A stretch of DNA of 64,000 nt from Victivallis vadensis (GCF_003096415.1 NZ_QEKH01000002.1:1-64000), one strand, 5' to 3'. Positions 35,121 to 43,914 are shown, numbered from the stretch's first letter. Program-made: numbers and translations. Notes: generated from the sequence alone by a model not told the origin.

Positions 35121-35860
35121 GGGCGCACCTCAAGCGCGGTTTCCACCGCTTCGCGCTGCATCGCGAAAACCTGTTTGAGACCATGCTCGGCAAGGTCGAT
35201 CAGTTCGTTGAGCCGGGCGCGGGAGAAAGGTTCCCCTTCGGCGGTTCCCTGCACCTCCACGAGTTTGCCGGATTCGGTCATCACCACATTCATATCGACT
35301 TCGGCATTGGAGTCCTCCTCGTAGCAGAGGTCGAGCATCGGAACCCCGCCGATCACGCCGACGCTGATCGCGGCCACACTCTCTTTGAACGGGTTTTCCG
35401 GGAAAATGCCTTTGGCGACTCCCCGGCGGCATGCGATCGCCAGCGCGGTCGCCGCGCCGGTGATGCCGGCGCAGCGGGTGCCGCCGTCGGCGTCGATCAC
35501 GTCGCAGTCGAGATAGGCGGTGTTTTCGCCGAGCTTCAGGAGGTCGGCGGACATCCGCAGCGAGCGGCCGATCAGGCGCTGGATTTCGACGGTGCGCCCG
35601 CCCTGCTTGCCGGCGCTGGATTCGCGCTTCATCCGGTCGTGGGTGGAGGCCGGGAGCATTCCGTATTCGCAGGTGATCCAGCCGCCGGGAACCTTCCGGT
35701 TTTTCATCCACGCCGGGACCTTCGCATCGATGCTGACCGCGCAGACCACCCTGGTGCCGCCGTTCCGGATCAGCACCGAAGCGAGCGGATGCGACAGATA
35801 GTCGGGAGTGATCACGATTTTGCGAAGTTCATCCGGAGCGCGTCCGTCGATACGAGCCAT
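35117..35860 (-). CDS. rph: Ribonuclease PH
   Basis: A 247-residue phosphate-dependent 3'-exoribonuclease that trims tRNA 3' ends. ATG 35860 has GGAGG six bases upstream. The start MARIDGRAPDELRK, then SVLIRNGGTRVVC and KQGGRTVEIQRLIGRSLR, are RNase PH signatures, as is CDVIDADGGTRCAGITGA with its phosphate-binding region. The length is normal. The next gene dnaX overlaps by four bases. The SRP RNA gene lies about 70 bases upstream and reads the same way, so it could be part of a longer transcript or be separately terminated. Active-site residues look intact. Confidence 0.95.
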
Positions 35861-35928
35861 AAAAAACCTCCACCAGCACAAGAGATGTTAAATTCCGAAA
35901 CGGGCGGCTGTGCGCCGCATCAAAAAGA

Positions 35929-36038
35929 GTCGCCGGGTCAGATTACTCGTGGCCTGTCAAAAAATCGCGTAGAGCTGCTTGGTTCCCCACCTGACTCGGT
36001 TGGCACTTTTGACAACGCACGGGGTCCGGCCCGGCGAC
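35929..36038 (-). ncRNA. ffs: Signal recognition particle RNA (small bacterial type)
   Basis: The RNA pairs its ends (GUCGCCGGG with CCCGGCGAC) and has an inner helix UGUCAAAA/UUUUGACA. The apical domain (35972-35997) is diagnostic: GAG-UCAGG-UGG-GGAA-CCA-AGCAG-CUC. It has a GGAA tetraloop and the asymmetric loop sequences bound by Ffh. The length is about 110 nt, and UCUUUUUG follows as a terminator-like tail. The 5' end may lie a few bases further upstream, given the promoter at 36062-36089. The RNA forms the signal recognition particle with Ffh (45547-47004) and targets membrane and secreted proteins. No Alu domain is seen. Confidence 0.93.
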
Positions 36039-36061
36039 AACAAATTTTCGATTGTTCCCTT

Positions 36062-36089
36062 ACTGTACCCTACTTTTTGAAAAAATCAA
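36062..36089 (-). promoter_or_regulatory. Candidate promoter of the SRP RNA
   Basis: On the minus strand TTGATT (36084-36089) and TACAGT (36062-36067) are 16 bases apart. It overlaps the last codons of accD. Confidence 0.45.
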
Positions 36090-36924
36090 GGAGCAATCCG
36101 AGTTCTTTGCGCAAATTTTTCCGTTCGACCACTCGGTCGATCAGCCCTTTTTCCAACAGGAATTCGGCGGTCTGGAAGCCTTCGGGCAGTTTGGAGTTGG
36201 TGGTCTCCTGAATCACGCGGGGACCGGCGAAGCCGATCATGGCTCCCGGTTCGGCGATAATCACGTCGCCGACCGCCGCAAAACTCGCGGTCACGCCGCC
36301 GTAGGTCGGATTGGTCAGGATCGCGAAGTAAGGCAGCCCGGCTTCGGCATGGCGCTCCAGCGCGGCGCAGGTCTTGGCCATCTGCATCAGGCTCATGATT
36401 CCCTCCTGCATGCGGGCGCCGCCGGAAGCGGTCACGATCACCACCGGCAGTTTCGCGGCGGTCGCGGCTTCCACCAGCCGGGTGATTTTTTCGCCGACCA
36501 CGGAGCCCATCGAAGCGCCCATGAAACGGAAATCCATCACACCGAGCATATAGGGACGGCCGTCCAGTTTCGCGGAGCCGCAGACGATCGCGTCGTTGAG
36601 CCGGGTTTTCTTCTCGTTTTCTTCGAGACGGGCCGTGTAGGGCTTGGAATCGGTGAAGTGCAGGAAGTCCACGGACTTGAGATCAGCGTCCATTTCAGCG
36701 AAGCTGTCAGGATCGGTCAGCGATACGATGCGGGAGTGCGCGTCCATCGAAAGGTGGCAGTTGCAGTACCAGCAGACGAGAAGGTTGTCCGCGAGGCGGT
36801 CCGTGTAGAGCGTCTGTCCGCAATTCTTGCATTTCACCCACGAACCGTCGGGAATGACCATTTTGCGCTCTCCGCTGGTCGGCATCCGCAAAGTCGAATA
36901 CTTGCCGCTGCTGAATAATGACAT
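36070..36924 (-). CDS. accD: Acetyl-CoA carboxylase carboxyltransferase subunit beta
   Basis: A 284-residue subunit that with AccA transfers carboxyl from biotin to acetyl-CoA for fatty-acid synthesis. The N-terminal zinc ribbon has C32, C35, C51 and C54 (CKNCGQTLY and CWYCNC). The crotonase-fold core has TASGGARMQEG and MGASMGSVVGEKI, the oxyanion and CoA-binding parts. The length is typical. AccA, AccB and AccC are not in the window. It is a second biotin-dependent system needing the same BirA. The gene stands alone, with the exonuclease gene about 170 bases upstream and the SRP RNA downstream. Confidence 0.95.
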   Translation of the reverse strand: MSLFSSGKYSTLRMPTSGERKMVIPDGSWVKCKNCGQTLYTDRLADNLLVCWYCNCHLSMDAHSRIVSLTDPDSFAEMDADLKSVDFLHFTDSKPYTARLEENEKKTRLNDAIVCGSAKLDGRPYMLGVMDFRFMGASMGSVVGEKITRLVEAATAAKLPVVIVTASGGARMQEGIMSLMQMAKTCAALERHAEAGLPYFAILTNPTYGGVTASFAAVGDVIIAEPGAMIGFAGPRVIQETTNSKLPEGFQTAEFLLEKGLIDRVVERKNLRKELGLLLDFFKK

Positions 36925-37092
36925 AAAAGTTTACAACTCCAGTTAACCACAACTCAATCCGGACCGGTTCCCATGTCCGCCAACCGTAAAAATCAACACG
37001 TCATCTTGCCTAATATATCCCGGTTCCGTAAAAATTCAATTGCCGTTTTGTAATATTGTGGCGGCGTGTTGCGGTTTTCCCGGTCGAATTGT

Positions 37093-38064
37093 TCAGAAAA
37101 GTTCTCCCTGTTCCATGGCCGGGGAAGGCGCCGTTTCCGGCGCCGGGGCGGCGGAAGCGGCGGAAAACAGGTCGTCCTGATCCGGTTCGGGAGCGTTTTC
37201 CGGCACGACGGGGAGCTCCTTGAGAATGCTTTTGAGCTCCATGCGGCGGCAGATGTCGGCAATTTTCGCCCAGTCCGGTTCCCGGCGCGCCAGCACAGCT
37301 CCGAGGTCGGAGAAGCGTTCCGGCAGGTCGCTGCGCAGCCGGATCAACTCCTGGTTGCGCTTCAGGATATTTCCGGCGCCGGCAAGTTTCTTCTCGAATT
37401 TGGTGCCGGCCAGTTTTTCCGGATGCTCCAGCCACTCCGAGGCGGGGCCGTAGGTGTTGAGCAGCTGCGCCGCCCCTTTCGCGCCGATTCCCGGAACTCC
37501 CGGAATATTGTCGGAGCTGTCGCCGAGCAGCGCCAGATAATCGATCAGCAGTGCGGGCGGAACCTGAAATTTCGCGGTGATCTCCGCGACGCCCCGTTCT
37601 TCAAATCCGGCATTCCTGGGGGCGGGTGAAAGCATGGTGACCCGGTCGTCGACCAGTTGGGCGAGGTCTTTGTCGGAGCTGATGATCTTCACGGGGCCTT
37701 CGGCGGCGCGCGCAAAAGCGGCGGCGAGGTCGTCGGCTTCGTACTCCGGTTCTTCCAGCAGCGGCCAGCCGAAGGCTTCCGCCAGTTCGCGGATCACCGG
37801 AATCTGGGTGCGGAGCGCTTCCGGCATCGGCGGGCGGTTGGCCTTGTATTCCGGATTGAGTTTCATCCGGAACTCCACCTTGCCGCAGTCGAAGAGCATC
37901 GCTCCCCGGCTGGTGGGGTACTCCTTCTGGATGCCGAGCAGCAGCCGGGTGAACACAAAGACCGCGTTGGTCGGTTCCCCCCTGGAGTTGGTCAATTGGC
38001 GGATCGCGTAGAACGCGCGGAAAATCTGGGAGTAAGCGTCGATCAGAATCAGCTCGTCTGCCAT
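37093..38064 (-). CDS. 5'-3' exonuclease (FEN-type, Pol I N-domain-like)
   Basis: A 323-residue stand-alone 5'-nuclease. ATG 38064 has GGAGG seven bases upstream; a TTG one codon earlier is unlikely. The metal-binding acids are in LILIDAYSQIFRAFYA, MLFDCGKVEFR, EYEADDLAA and ISSDKDLAQLV, with the helix-hairpin-helix LGDSSDNIPGVPGIGAKGAAQLL. The C-terminal 40 residues are Pro-, Ala- and Glu-rich and end QGELF, which resembles a sliding-clamp binding motif (QxxLF). That would tether it to DNA polymerase III, which is inference. It probably removes RNA primers and flaps. A full polymerase I fused to it is absent. Confidence 0.88.
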   Translation of the reverse strand: MADELILIDAYSQIFRAFYAIRQLTNSRGEPTNAVFVFTRLLLGIQKEYPTSRGAMLFDCGKVEFRMKLNPEYKANRPPMPEALRTQIPVIRELAEAFGWPLLEEPEYEADDLAAAFARAAEGPVKIISSDKDLAQLVDDRVTMLSPAPRNAGFEERGVAEITAKFQVPPALLIDYLALLGDSSDNIPGVPGIGAKGAAQLLNTYGPASEWLEHPEKLAGTKFEKKLAGAGNILKRNQELIRLRSDLPERFSDLGAVLARREPDWAKIADICRRMELKSILKELPVVPENAPEPDQDDLFSAASAAPAPETAPSPAMEQGELF

Positions 38065-38126
38065 CAAAAAACCTCCGGAACATTGATCAAATCAAATCCG
38101 CCGCAACGGATCAAGACAAAAAAAAG

Positions 38127-38216
38127 GGTTCAAGGTTGAGTTATCCAGACGCTTAGAGGAGTAATTATGAAGAGGAGAAATTGCGTATAGGAGCCTGAAT
38201 AAACAGAACCTTGAAC
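38127..38216. repeat. 10-bp inverted repeat enclosing about 70 bases
   Basis: GTTCAAGGTT (38128-38137) and AACCTTGAAC (38207-38216) are perfect inverted copies about 69 bases apart. The enclosed sequence has AGAGGAG and a very short frame (MKRRNCV). It could be a structured RNA or the remains of a small mobile element. Confidence 0.4.
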
Positions 38217-38730
38217 ACTTCTTACTATAAACGGAAATTTTTCAAAATCAAATGGTTTTTGTCGATTTTACGAAAAAAAACGCTTTTTTTTTGATTTTTA
38301 TCGAAAAAAGACCGTTTTTCACTGTTCATTTTACAGATATGCCGGAGATGTGAAAAACTGATCGGTTGACTGTCGTTTTTCCATAACCATCGATCAATTA
38401 AGATTGTTTATCGGAAATAAAAACTTTTGAGTCGAAAATAATAGTGGTTACGGTTTCAATTTGAAAATTAAAGTACCGATTAAATGGTTGAAAAGAGGGA
38501 ATCAACTGATTCGGTTGCAGCAGAGACTTATTGAGTTACTACTATTATGGTAGTTTTTTAGTGGTATCTAAGAAATAAAAAACGGCAATTGCATAAACTG
38601 GCATTCAGTCTCGATCGACGCATTGCCGGTCTGGGGGCTGCAAAGGTTGACCGCTTAAGTTTCTTTTGCCGATATGACGCGTCTTTGTCGAGTGTCGCCT
38701 TTGTGCTTGCTTCTGCGACGCAAAGCGTCT

Positions 38731-38762
38731 TTGGAGTGCGGAGATTCATCTCCGCACTCCAA
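38731..38762. repeat. Strong 14-bp hairpin
   Basis: TTGGAGTGCGGAGA and TCTCCGCACTCCAA are fully complementary around the loop TTCA. One arm (CTCCGCACTCCAAGGTTG) recurs at 29921-29938. No T-run follows, so a terminator is unlikely; an RNA or repeat element is more likely. Confidence 0.6.
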
Positions 38763-38920
38763 GGTTGTCAGTTCGCCTTTCGTGGATTTTTTCGATTATC
38801 ATAAACGAGCCGCAGCCGTGCCGTTTTCGCGGCAGGCGGGTCTTACGGCCTTGCGGCCTCCAGACCTTGTACGCTACGCGGCCTGATTTTCAATCGCATC
38901 TCCGGTAGCTGGGCGCTGCA

Positions 38921-38941
38921 GCAGCGGCAAGGTGCCGCTGC
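38921..38941 (+). repeat. Hairpin-repeat fragment with extended stem
   Basis: GCAGCGGCA-AGG-TGCCGCTGC keeps the AGG loop and GGCA/TGCC core of the repeat at 6080-6094 but extends the stem to 9 bp with different base pairs that still match. Confidence 0.55.
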
Positions 38942-39039
38942 CGTGACTGTCTCCGACGGCCAACGGTTTCGCCGTTGGATCACGACCGGGTGGCACCCGG
39001 TGGCGTATACCGTCTATAGAGTGAATAAGCTGATAGCTG

Positions 39040-39157
39040 ATAACCCCGGTTTTGCAATTTTTACGTAGTAAAAATTCAAAACCGCACCCGGCGCCGGCAC
39101 CTTGCCGGTCGGGGGGACCGGGGGGCGAAGCGCCCCCGGCCGCCGGAGGCTCCCTCC
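39040..39157 (-). repeat. Dispersed hairpin repeat, copy 2
   Basis: Read on the minus strand it starts directly after the stop of the M16 peptidase and follows the same order as the copy at 6025-6150: GCCTCCGGCGGCCGG, CCGGTCCCCCCGACC, GGCAAGGTGCCGGCGCCGGG and CGGTTTTGA. The hairpin at 39047-39084 has ATTTTTAC/GTAAAAAT where copy 1 has ATTTTTGC/GCAAAAAT. That is a compensating G-C to A-T change. A further hairpin GGGGGCG-AAG-CGCCCCC lies at 39121-39137. Confidence 0.7.
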
Positions 39158-41683
39158 TCAGGCCGTGGGGACATCGCGGCCTGCAAAGACGCGCACGGCG
39201 GCGGTGTTGTCCATGAAGTCGCGGATGGTTTCGTTGACGGAGTCGCGGGGGCAGGCGCGCAGTTCCGCTTCGTGGAGCCAGCTCTCCTCCGCCGGGCGGC
39301 CGTAGTGCAGTGAAAGCACGCTTGCGGTCAGCGCAGAGCCGACGGATTCGGTCAGGCGCGCTGCGGCGAAGGCCGCCCCTTCGCGGGCGGCGAGGAATTC
39401 CTCTTCGCGCAGCCCTTCGGTGGCGAGCCGGTCGATTTCGGCGGCGATGAGCCGGTCGGCCACCTCTGCCTGTTCGGCGGTGGTGATCACGTGGAACATC
39501 AGCGAACCGCGGTGGAAACCGCCGGACATCTGCATGCCGGTGGTGTAAGCGAGCGCGTTGTCTTCGCGGATGCTGCGGAACAGCTGCGAGGCCAGCCCGT
39601 TGGTCGCCTGGTTCAGGATTTCAAAGGCCGGATAGCGCCGGTCGCAGCCGCTGATGCCGGGCAACGCGCGGATCACGGCGGTCTGTTCGCGTTCGATCGG
39701 CAGTGCGCCGCTGCGGAATCCGTGTTGGAAAACCGGTTCCGGCGGCAGTTCGATTTCCGGCTGGTTCCAGTCGATGCCGCCGGCAAGGAGTTCCGCGAAC
39801 TCCCGCGTTTCTTCGGCGGAACAGTCGCCGCCGAAGCCGAAGACCACCCGCGAGGGCGTCCAGCGGGAGCGGTAGAATTCACGGGCCTGCTCCGGGGTCA
39901 GCGCCGCGAGCTGCTGTTCGGTGCCGTTTACGCCCCAGCCGTAGGGGTGGCTGCCGAAGAGCTGCCGCCGGGCGAGGTCCTGCGCGGCGGCGCGGGGGGA
40001 TTGGGCGCGGCTGCGCAGGAGTTCGAGCCGGTTGTAACATTCGCGTTCAAACTCCTCCGGGCCGAAGGCCGGGGCATGGAGAATTTCAGCGAGGATTTCC
40101 AGCGCCTTTTTGAACTTTGCACGCGGTGCGTTGAGTTCGAGCACCCAAGAGTTCAGCCCGGAATTCACCGAAAGATCGGCTCCGCAGCCGTCGAGGCGGC
40201 GCAGGATTTCAGTTTCATTGTGGAACTTGGTTCCCGCCGTGATCAGGTCGGCGGTCAGGCTGCTGAGCCCGCCTTGCGCCGGAGTTTCGAAGATGGTTCC
40301 GGCCGGGAGCAGCAGCGCGAGGTCGATCATCGGCAGCCGGCGGTCGGTCAGCGTCAGCACGCGGGCGCCGTTGCCGAGCCGGGAGGTTTCCGGGCGCGGC
40401 GGTTTCGGCGCCGGAGCGGAGTGAATCCGCGCGGACTCCTTCCCGGTCAGCTGTGTGACCGTGGCGAAGCTGTTTTCGTCCAGATAGGTCGCGGCAACCC
40501 GGCGGATATCGTCGACGTCGAGCTTCGCGAGCTTTTCCATATAGAGGTCGGAGAGGGCAGGGGCGTCGTTCGCGATGACTCCTCCGGCGATATCGGCCGC
40601 GATTTCGCGCAGGCCGCGCAGCTGGCGGAGATGGTCGGCGGTCTGCTGCATCTTTTCGCGCTCGACCTCCGCTTTGGTGAGGTCGCCTTTGCGGATTTTC
40701 TCCAGCTCGCGCTTCAGGGCGGATTGGAGCTTGTTGAGTTTGCCGGGAGCGGCGGTGCAGCCGATGCCGAGCAGGCCGCCGCAGGGCTGGGTGTAGCAGA
40801 AGCTGCGCAGGTCGATCGCGAGCTTCTGCTCAAGCTCAAGCACCCGGACCAGCCGGGAACCGTCGCCCATGCCGAAGATGCCGGCCAGCACGTCCAGCGC
40901 CGGAATATCCGGGTGGGACGCTTCCGGAATCCGCACCGCCGTCGCCAGCCGGGCCAGCGGGTCGGCGAAGCGGAACGAGCTGGAGCGGGGCGCACACTGA
41001 ACCGGTTCCTCCGGCAGCAGCGCCTCCGCCAGATGTGCGGCGGGCCAGTCGCCGAGCAGTGCGCCGATCTCCTCGTAAGCCTGTTCGGGGACCACATCGC
41101 CGACGATTACCCAGAAACAGCGCCCGGGCGTGTAGCGCTCCCGGTAATAGGTTTCCATCATCTCTTTGCTGACGCCGGCGATCAGTTCCCGGTAGCCGAT
41201 GATCGGGTGGCGCATCGGGTGAATCTTGAACAGCTCCTGATTCAGCGCTTCAAAGAGCCGCCGGGACGGATTGTCCACACCGAGCTCACGTTCGCGCAGG
41301 ATCACCTCGCGCTCCGCCCTGAAGCGGGCTTCCGGGAACTCCGGATACCGCACCATCGAGCCGAGCACCTTCACCGCCGTCCCGAGATGCTTGGCCGCCA
41401 CTGTCGCGTGATAAGCGGTGTGGTCGTAACTGGTGTAGGCGTTCATCGTGCCGCCGAGCCGGTCGATCGTGTCGGAAACGGCGGTGCCGGGGTAGTCGCA
41501 GCATCCCTGGAACATCATGTGTTCGAGAAAGTGGGAGAGGCCGCAGCCGAGATGCCGCCCCTCGTGGATGCTGCCGGTGCGGATGAAGCATTCGACTTCG
41601 ACCGCAGTGCCCGGCTGGGGCAGCACGTGGAGCCGCATGCCGTTTTCATAGTGGAAGGTGACGACGTCGCGGTAGAATTTCAT
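39158..41683 (-). CDS. M16-family (insulinase-type) zinc metalloprotease
   Basis: An 841-residue protein with two M16 halves. ATG 41683 has GGAG four bases upstream; the frame is open to a TTG 24 bases earlier. The inverted zinc motif HFLEH is at 51-55, and the third ligand Glu is in the following EVILRERELG region. The C-terminal half lacks HXXEH, as is normal for the inactive partner domain. There is no signal peptide, so it is probably cytoplasmic, unlike some relatives. It is the last gene of the leftward block from ffh through mla. The role is probably peptide clearance. Confidence 0.88.
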   Translation of the reverse strand: MKFYRDVVTFHYENGMRLHVLPQPGTAVEVECFIRTGSIHEGRHLGCGLSHFLEHMMFQGCCDYPGTAVSDTIDRLGGTMNAYTSYDHTAYHATVAAKHLGTAVKVLGSMVRYPEFPEARFRAEREVILRERELGVDNPSRRLFEALNQELFKIHPMRHPIIGYRELIAGVSKEMMETYYRERYTPGRCFWVIVGDVVPEQAYEEIGALLGDWPAAHLAEALLPEEPVQCAPRSSSFRFADPLARLATAVRIPEASHPDIPALDVLAGIFGMGDGSRLVRVLELEQKLAIDLRSFCYTQPCGGLLGIGCTAAPGKLNKLQSALKRELEKIRKGDLTKAEVEREKMQQTADHLRQLRGLREIAADIAGGVIANDAPALSDLYMEKLAKLDVDDIRRVAATYLDENSFATVTQLTGKESARIHSAPAPKPPRPETSRLGNGARVLTLTDRRLPMIDLALLLPAGTIFETPAQGGLSSLTADLITAGTKFHNETEILRRLDGCGADLSVNSGLNSWVLELNAPRAKFKKALEILAEILHAPAFGPEEFERECYNRLELLRSRAQSPRAAAQDLARRQLFGSHPYGWGVNGTEQQLAALTPEQAREFYRSRWTPSRVVFGFGGDCSAEETREFAELLAGGIDWNQPEIELPPEPVFQHGFRSGALPIEREQTAVIRALPGISGCDRRYPAFEILNQATNGLASQLFRSIREDNALAYTTGMQMSGGFHRGSLMFHVITTAEQAEVADRLIAAEIDRLATEGLREEEFLAAREGAAFAAARLTESVGSALTASVLSLHYGRPAEESWLHEAELRACPRDSVNETIRDFMDNTAAVRVFAGRDVPTA

Positions 41684-41703
41684 AATGCTCCAAATGGGTT
41701 GTT

Positions 41704-42096
41704 TCAATCGATTTTCGGAAGGGGGGCGTGCGGCTGCCGGGGCGGTCCGCTTTCCGGCTCGATCAGCGGGAAGTCGATCTCGAATTCCTCCGGCGAATCG
41801 TCCTGCGAGGCGGAGAGCAGCTCGGCGCCGATCAGCGAATAGACGATGCTGCCGACATCGGCGGCTTCATGGATGCCCCACTCGTCCAGCACCTGCTGCG
41901 CGAGGACGCCGAACTCCTTTTGCGCGTAGTCGCGGACGCCGTGCAGCAGTTCGAGCGCCGAGACATGGCGGTGCTTCGGCAGCCGTCCGACCGTGAAGGT
42001 CACCGCGTTGGCGACGAAAGGGTAGGCATCGTGCCGGTAACGCGGGTCGCGCCGGACGAGTTCCTCGATTTTCTGCTCCACATCCTGTTGATCCAT
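41704..42096 (-). CDS. Minf_1886-like conserved protein
   Basis: A 130-residue protein beginning MDQQDVEQKIEELVRRDPRY, with AYPFVANAVTFTV, HVSALELLHGVRDYA and DVGSIVYSLIGAELLSAS. This matches my memory of the small family named after Minf_1886, found in Planctomycetes and Verrucomicrobia. Its function is unknown. The C-terminus is acidic and proline-rich. It lies between mlaD and the M16 peptidase with short gaps, so it is probably cotranscribed. No membrane segment or catalytic motif is visible. The family assignment supports the PVC-group origin of the window. Confidence 0.72.
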   Translation of the reverse strand: MDQQDVEQKIEELVRRDPRYRHDAYPFVANAVTFTVGRLPKHRHVSALELLHGVRDYAQKEFGVLAQQVLDEWGIHEAADVGSIVYSLIGAELLSASQDDSPEEFEIDFPLIEPESGPPRQPHAPLPKID

Positions 42097-42118
42097 GATG
42101 AAATGCGCTTGTAAGCGC

Positions 42119-43099
42119 CTACTCCAGAACTTTGGGTTTCTTTTTGCCGCTGACCAGAGAACTCGGGTCCTGATTGAGATAGTCGGTTAATTCCCGCAGC
42201 GAGTCGAGCGTCTGGTTCAGCTTGAGCAGTGTGTTGGACAATTCATCCTGCGAGTTCACGAAGGAGTCTGCGGCGCTGCGGATGCTGGCGGTGCTCTCCG
42301 GGATTTTGGAGTCGCGGGTCTCCCGGATCAGCTGGGTGGTCAATTCATTGACGCTCTTGAGATCGGTTTCAAGCAGACTGACGATTCGGTTGATCTGCTC
42401 TTCGTTCAGCACGCGCGAAATGGTGCGGCTGCTGGTTTCGAGATTCTCCGCGGCGTCGTTGATCCGGGCGATCGTGGATTTGAGCGCGGGATCGGAGAGC
42501 AGGCCGGAGAGCTCGGAGAGGCTGCGCTCCAACCCGTCCGAAATCTCCTCGAAACGGATGCGGCTGATCCGGTCGAGCGAGGTGTTCAACGCTTTCAGGA
42601 TGTCGCGGAAACTCGACGGCACCGCCGGAATGTACAACACTTCCGGACCGGTTCCGGCCGGCGGCTCCGGCAGCTCCTGTCCCGGCGTCGCAAAATAGTC
42701 GAAGTCGATATAGCGCATTCCGGTGATGCCCGCATATTCGAGGCGGCAGCGCATTCCCTGTTCCAGCTCGGAGCGGAAAAAGCGGTCGAATTCGGTCAAC
42801 TGGCGGCTGCGCCCCCCTTCGACGTTCACGAAGTGGTCGAGCTGGATCTCCATATTGACTTCCACGAGCTTGTCGGAGACGCGGATCGCGATCTTCGAGA
42901 CGGTACCGATCGGCACTCCCCGGTATTTGACGCCGGAGCCGACGGTCAGCCCCTGCACCGACTCCGAGAAATAGGTCCGCACCGCCACCTTGTGGGTGAA
43001 AAAGTCGGACATGCCGAAAAAGAACAGCATGATCAGCAGCAGCAGCACGCCGCCGATCACGAACATGCCGATCCGCAATTTTTGATTCCGGTCGTTCAT
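42119..43099 (-). CDS. mlaD: MlaD-like substrate-binding protein of a lipid transporter
   Basis: A 326-residue protein with one N-terminal transmembrane helix (about 9-32) and an MCE domain (RTYFSESVQGLTVGSGVKYRGVPIGTV). A long helical tail at 190-310 with heptad-like leucines would form a coiled coil or tunnel. It holds lipid in the periplasm for the MlaE-MlaF transporter. It is longer than E. coli MlaD (183 residues) because of this tail, as in other Gram-negative MCE proteins. It follows mlaF by six bases. An outer membrane is implied, since Mla moves phospholipids between membranes. Confidence 0.87.
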   Translation of the reverse strand: MNDRNQKLRIGMFVIGGVLLLLIMLFFFGMSDFFTHKVAVRTYFSESVQGLTVGSGVKYRGVPIGTVSKIAIRVSDKLVEVNMEIQLDHFVNVEGGRSRQLTEFDRFFRSELEQGMRCRLEYAGITGMRYIDFDYFATPGQELPEPPAGTGPEVLYIPAVPSSFRDILKALNTSLDRISRIRFEEISDGLERSLSELSGLLSDPALKSTIARINDAAENLETSSRTISRVLNEEQINRIVSLLETDLKSVNELTTQLIRETRDSKIPESTASIRSAADSFVNSQDELSNTLLKLNQTLDSLRELTDYLNQDPSSLVSGKKKPKVLE

Positions 43100-43105
43100 T
43101 GCAGC

Positions 43106-43906
43106 TTACTCCACGATTTTTACTTTGACATCGGCCTTGTCCTCGCTTTTGAGCCCGTCACGGCTCAGGAAAGCGCGGACCCACGGGTTCTCCGACGTGT
43201 CGCGCAGCGTCGCGGGAGCGCCGAGGGCGGCGATGGTTTTCGTCGTTTTATCCAGCATGGCCACCCGGTCGCAGATGGTGAAGATGCTGTCGAGTTCATG
43301 CGTGACCACCACGATGGTCGCGCCGAAGTTGTCGCGCATGCGCAGGATCAGCCGGTCGAGGTCGGCCGAAGTGATCGGATCGAGGCCGGCGGAGGGTTCG
43401 TCGAAAAAAAGCAGCTGGGGGTCGAGCGCCATCGCCCGCGCCAGCCCGGCCCGTTTGCGCATGCCGCCGGAGAGTTCGGAGGGCATGTAGTCGCCGAAGC
43501 CGCCGAGGTCGACCAGTTTGAGCTTCTCTTCGACCTTTCTGGCGATTTCGGCGGGGCTTTTGCCGGTGTACTCCTGCAGCGGCAGCGCGACGTTTTCCGC
43601 GACGGTCATCGAGCCGAACAGCGCGCCGCCCTGATAGGTGACGCCGAAGTGGCGCATGATCTCAAGCTTTTCCGTATCGGTGGCGGAGACGATGCTGCGC
43701 CCTTCGATGCGGATGTCCCCTTTCTGCGGTTCGTAAAGCCCGATGATGTGCTTGAGCAGCGTACTCTTGCCGCAGCCGGAGCCGCCGAGGATGCCGAACA
43801 CCTCGCCCGGCTTCACGTCGAAGTTCAAATTCTGCTGGAGCACATTCGAGCCGTAGCCGATGGTCAGGTCTTCGACTTCAATTTCCGGTTGTACCTTTTC
43901 CGCCAT
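43106..43906 (-). CDS. mlaF: MlaF-like ABC transporter ATPase
   Basis: A 266-residue ATPase with Walker A GGSGCGKST, signature LSGGMRKRAGLARAMALDP and Walker B LLFFDEPSAGLDP. These forms (GGM in the signature, and TSADLDRLI) are typical of MlaF. It energises lipid movement through MlaE. It starts eight bases after the mlaE stop and precedes mlaD. The length is normal. The cytoplasmic partner MlaB is not present here. Some MCE systems lack it. Confidence 0.9.
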   Translation of the reverse strand: MAEKVQPEIEVEDLTIGYGSNVLQQNLNFDVKPGEVFGILGGSGCGKSTLLKHIIGLYEPQKGDIRIEGRSIVSATDTEKLEIMRHFGVTYQGGALFGSMTVAENVALPLQEYTGKSPAEIARKVEEKLKLVDLGGFGDYMPSELSGGMRKRAGLARAMALDPQLLFFDEPSAGLDPITSADLDRLILRMRDNFGATIVVVTHELDSIFTICDRVAMLDKTTKTIAALGAPATLRDTSENPWVRAFLSRDGLKSEDKADVKVKIVE

Positions 43907-43914
43907 GATTCACC

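Larger units (their letters stand above)
38065..39157. other. About 1.1 kb without genes, AT-rich then hairpin-rich
   Basis: 38217-38560 is an AT-rich block with long A and T runs. 38700-39157 is GC-rich and contains at least five hairpins, including the repeat copies listed separately, CCAACGG/CCGTTGG near 38958-38977 and CCGGGT/ACCCGG at about 38986-39000. I see no frame with a ribosome site or codon bias. It is the largest unassigned gap in the window. It separates the leftward exonuclease gene (starting at 38064) from the leftward M16 peptidase gene (ending at 39158). Confidence 0.6.

Noticed and set aside
38141-38150. A DnaA-box-like TTATCCAGA next to AT-rich DNA, suggesting an origin
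   Set aside because: Only one imperfect box was seen; dnaA and dnaN are absent and no 13-mer repeats were found.
38558-38749. A 63-codon frame on the minus strand
   Set aside because: It has no ribosome site, crosses the strong hairpin at 38731 and lacks GC-ending codon bias; it looks like chance or a repeat fragment.
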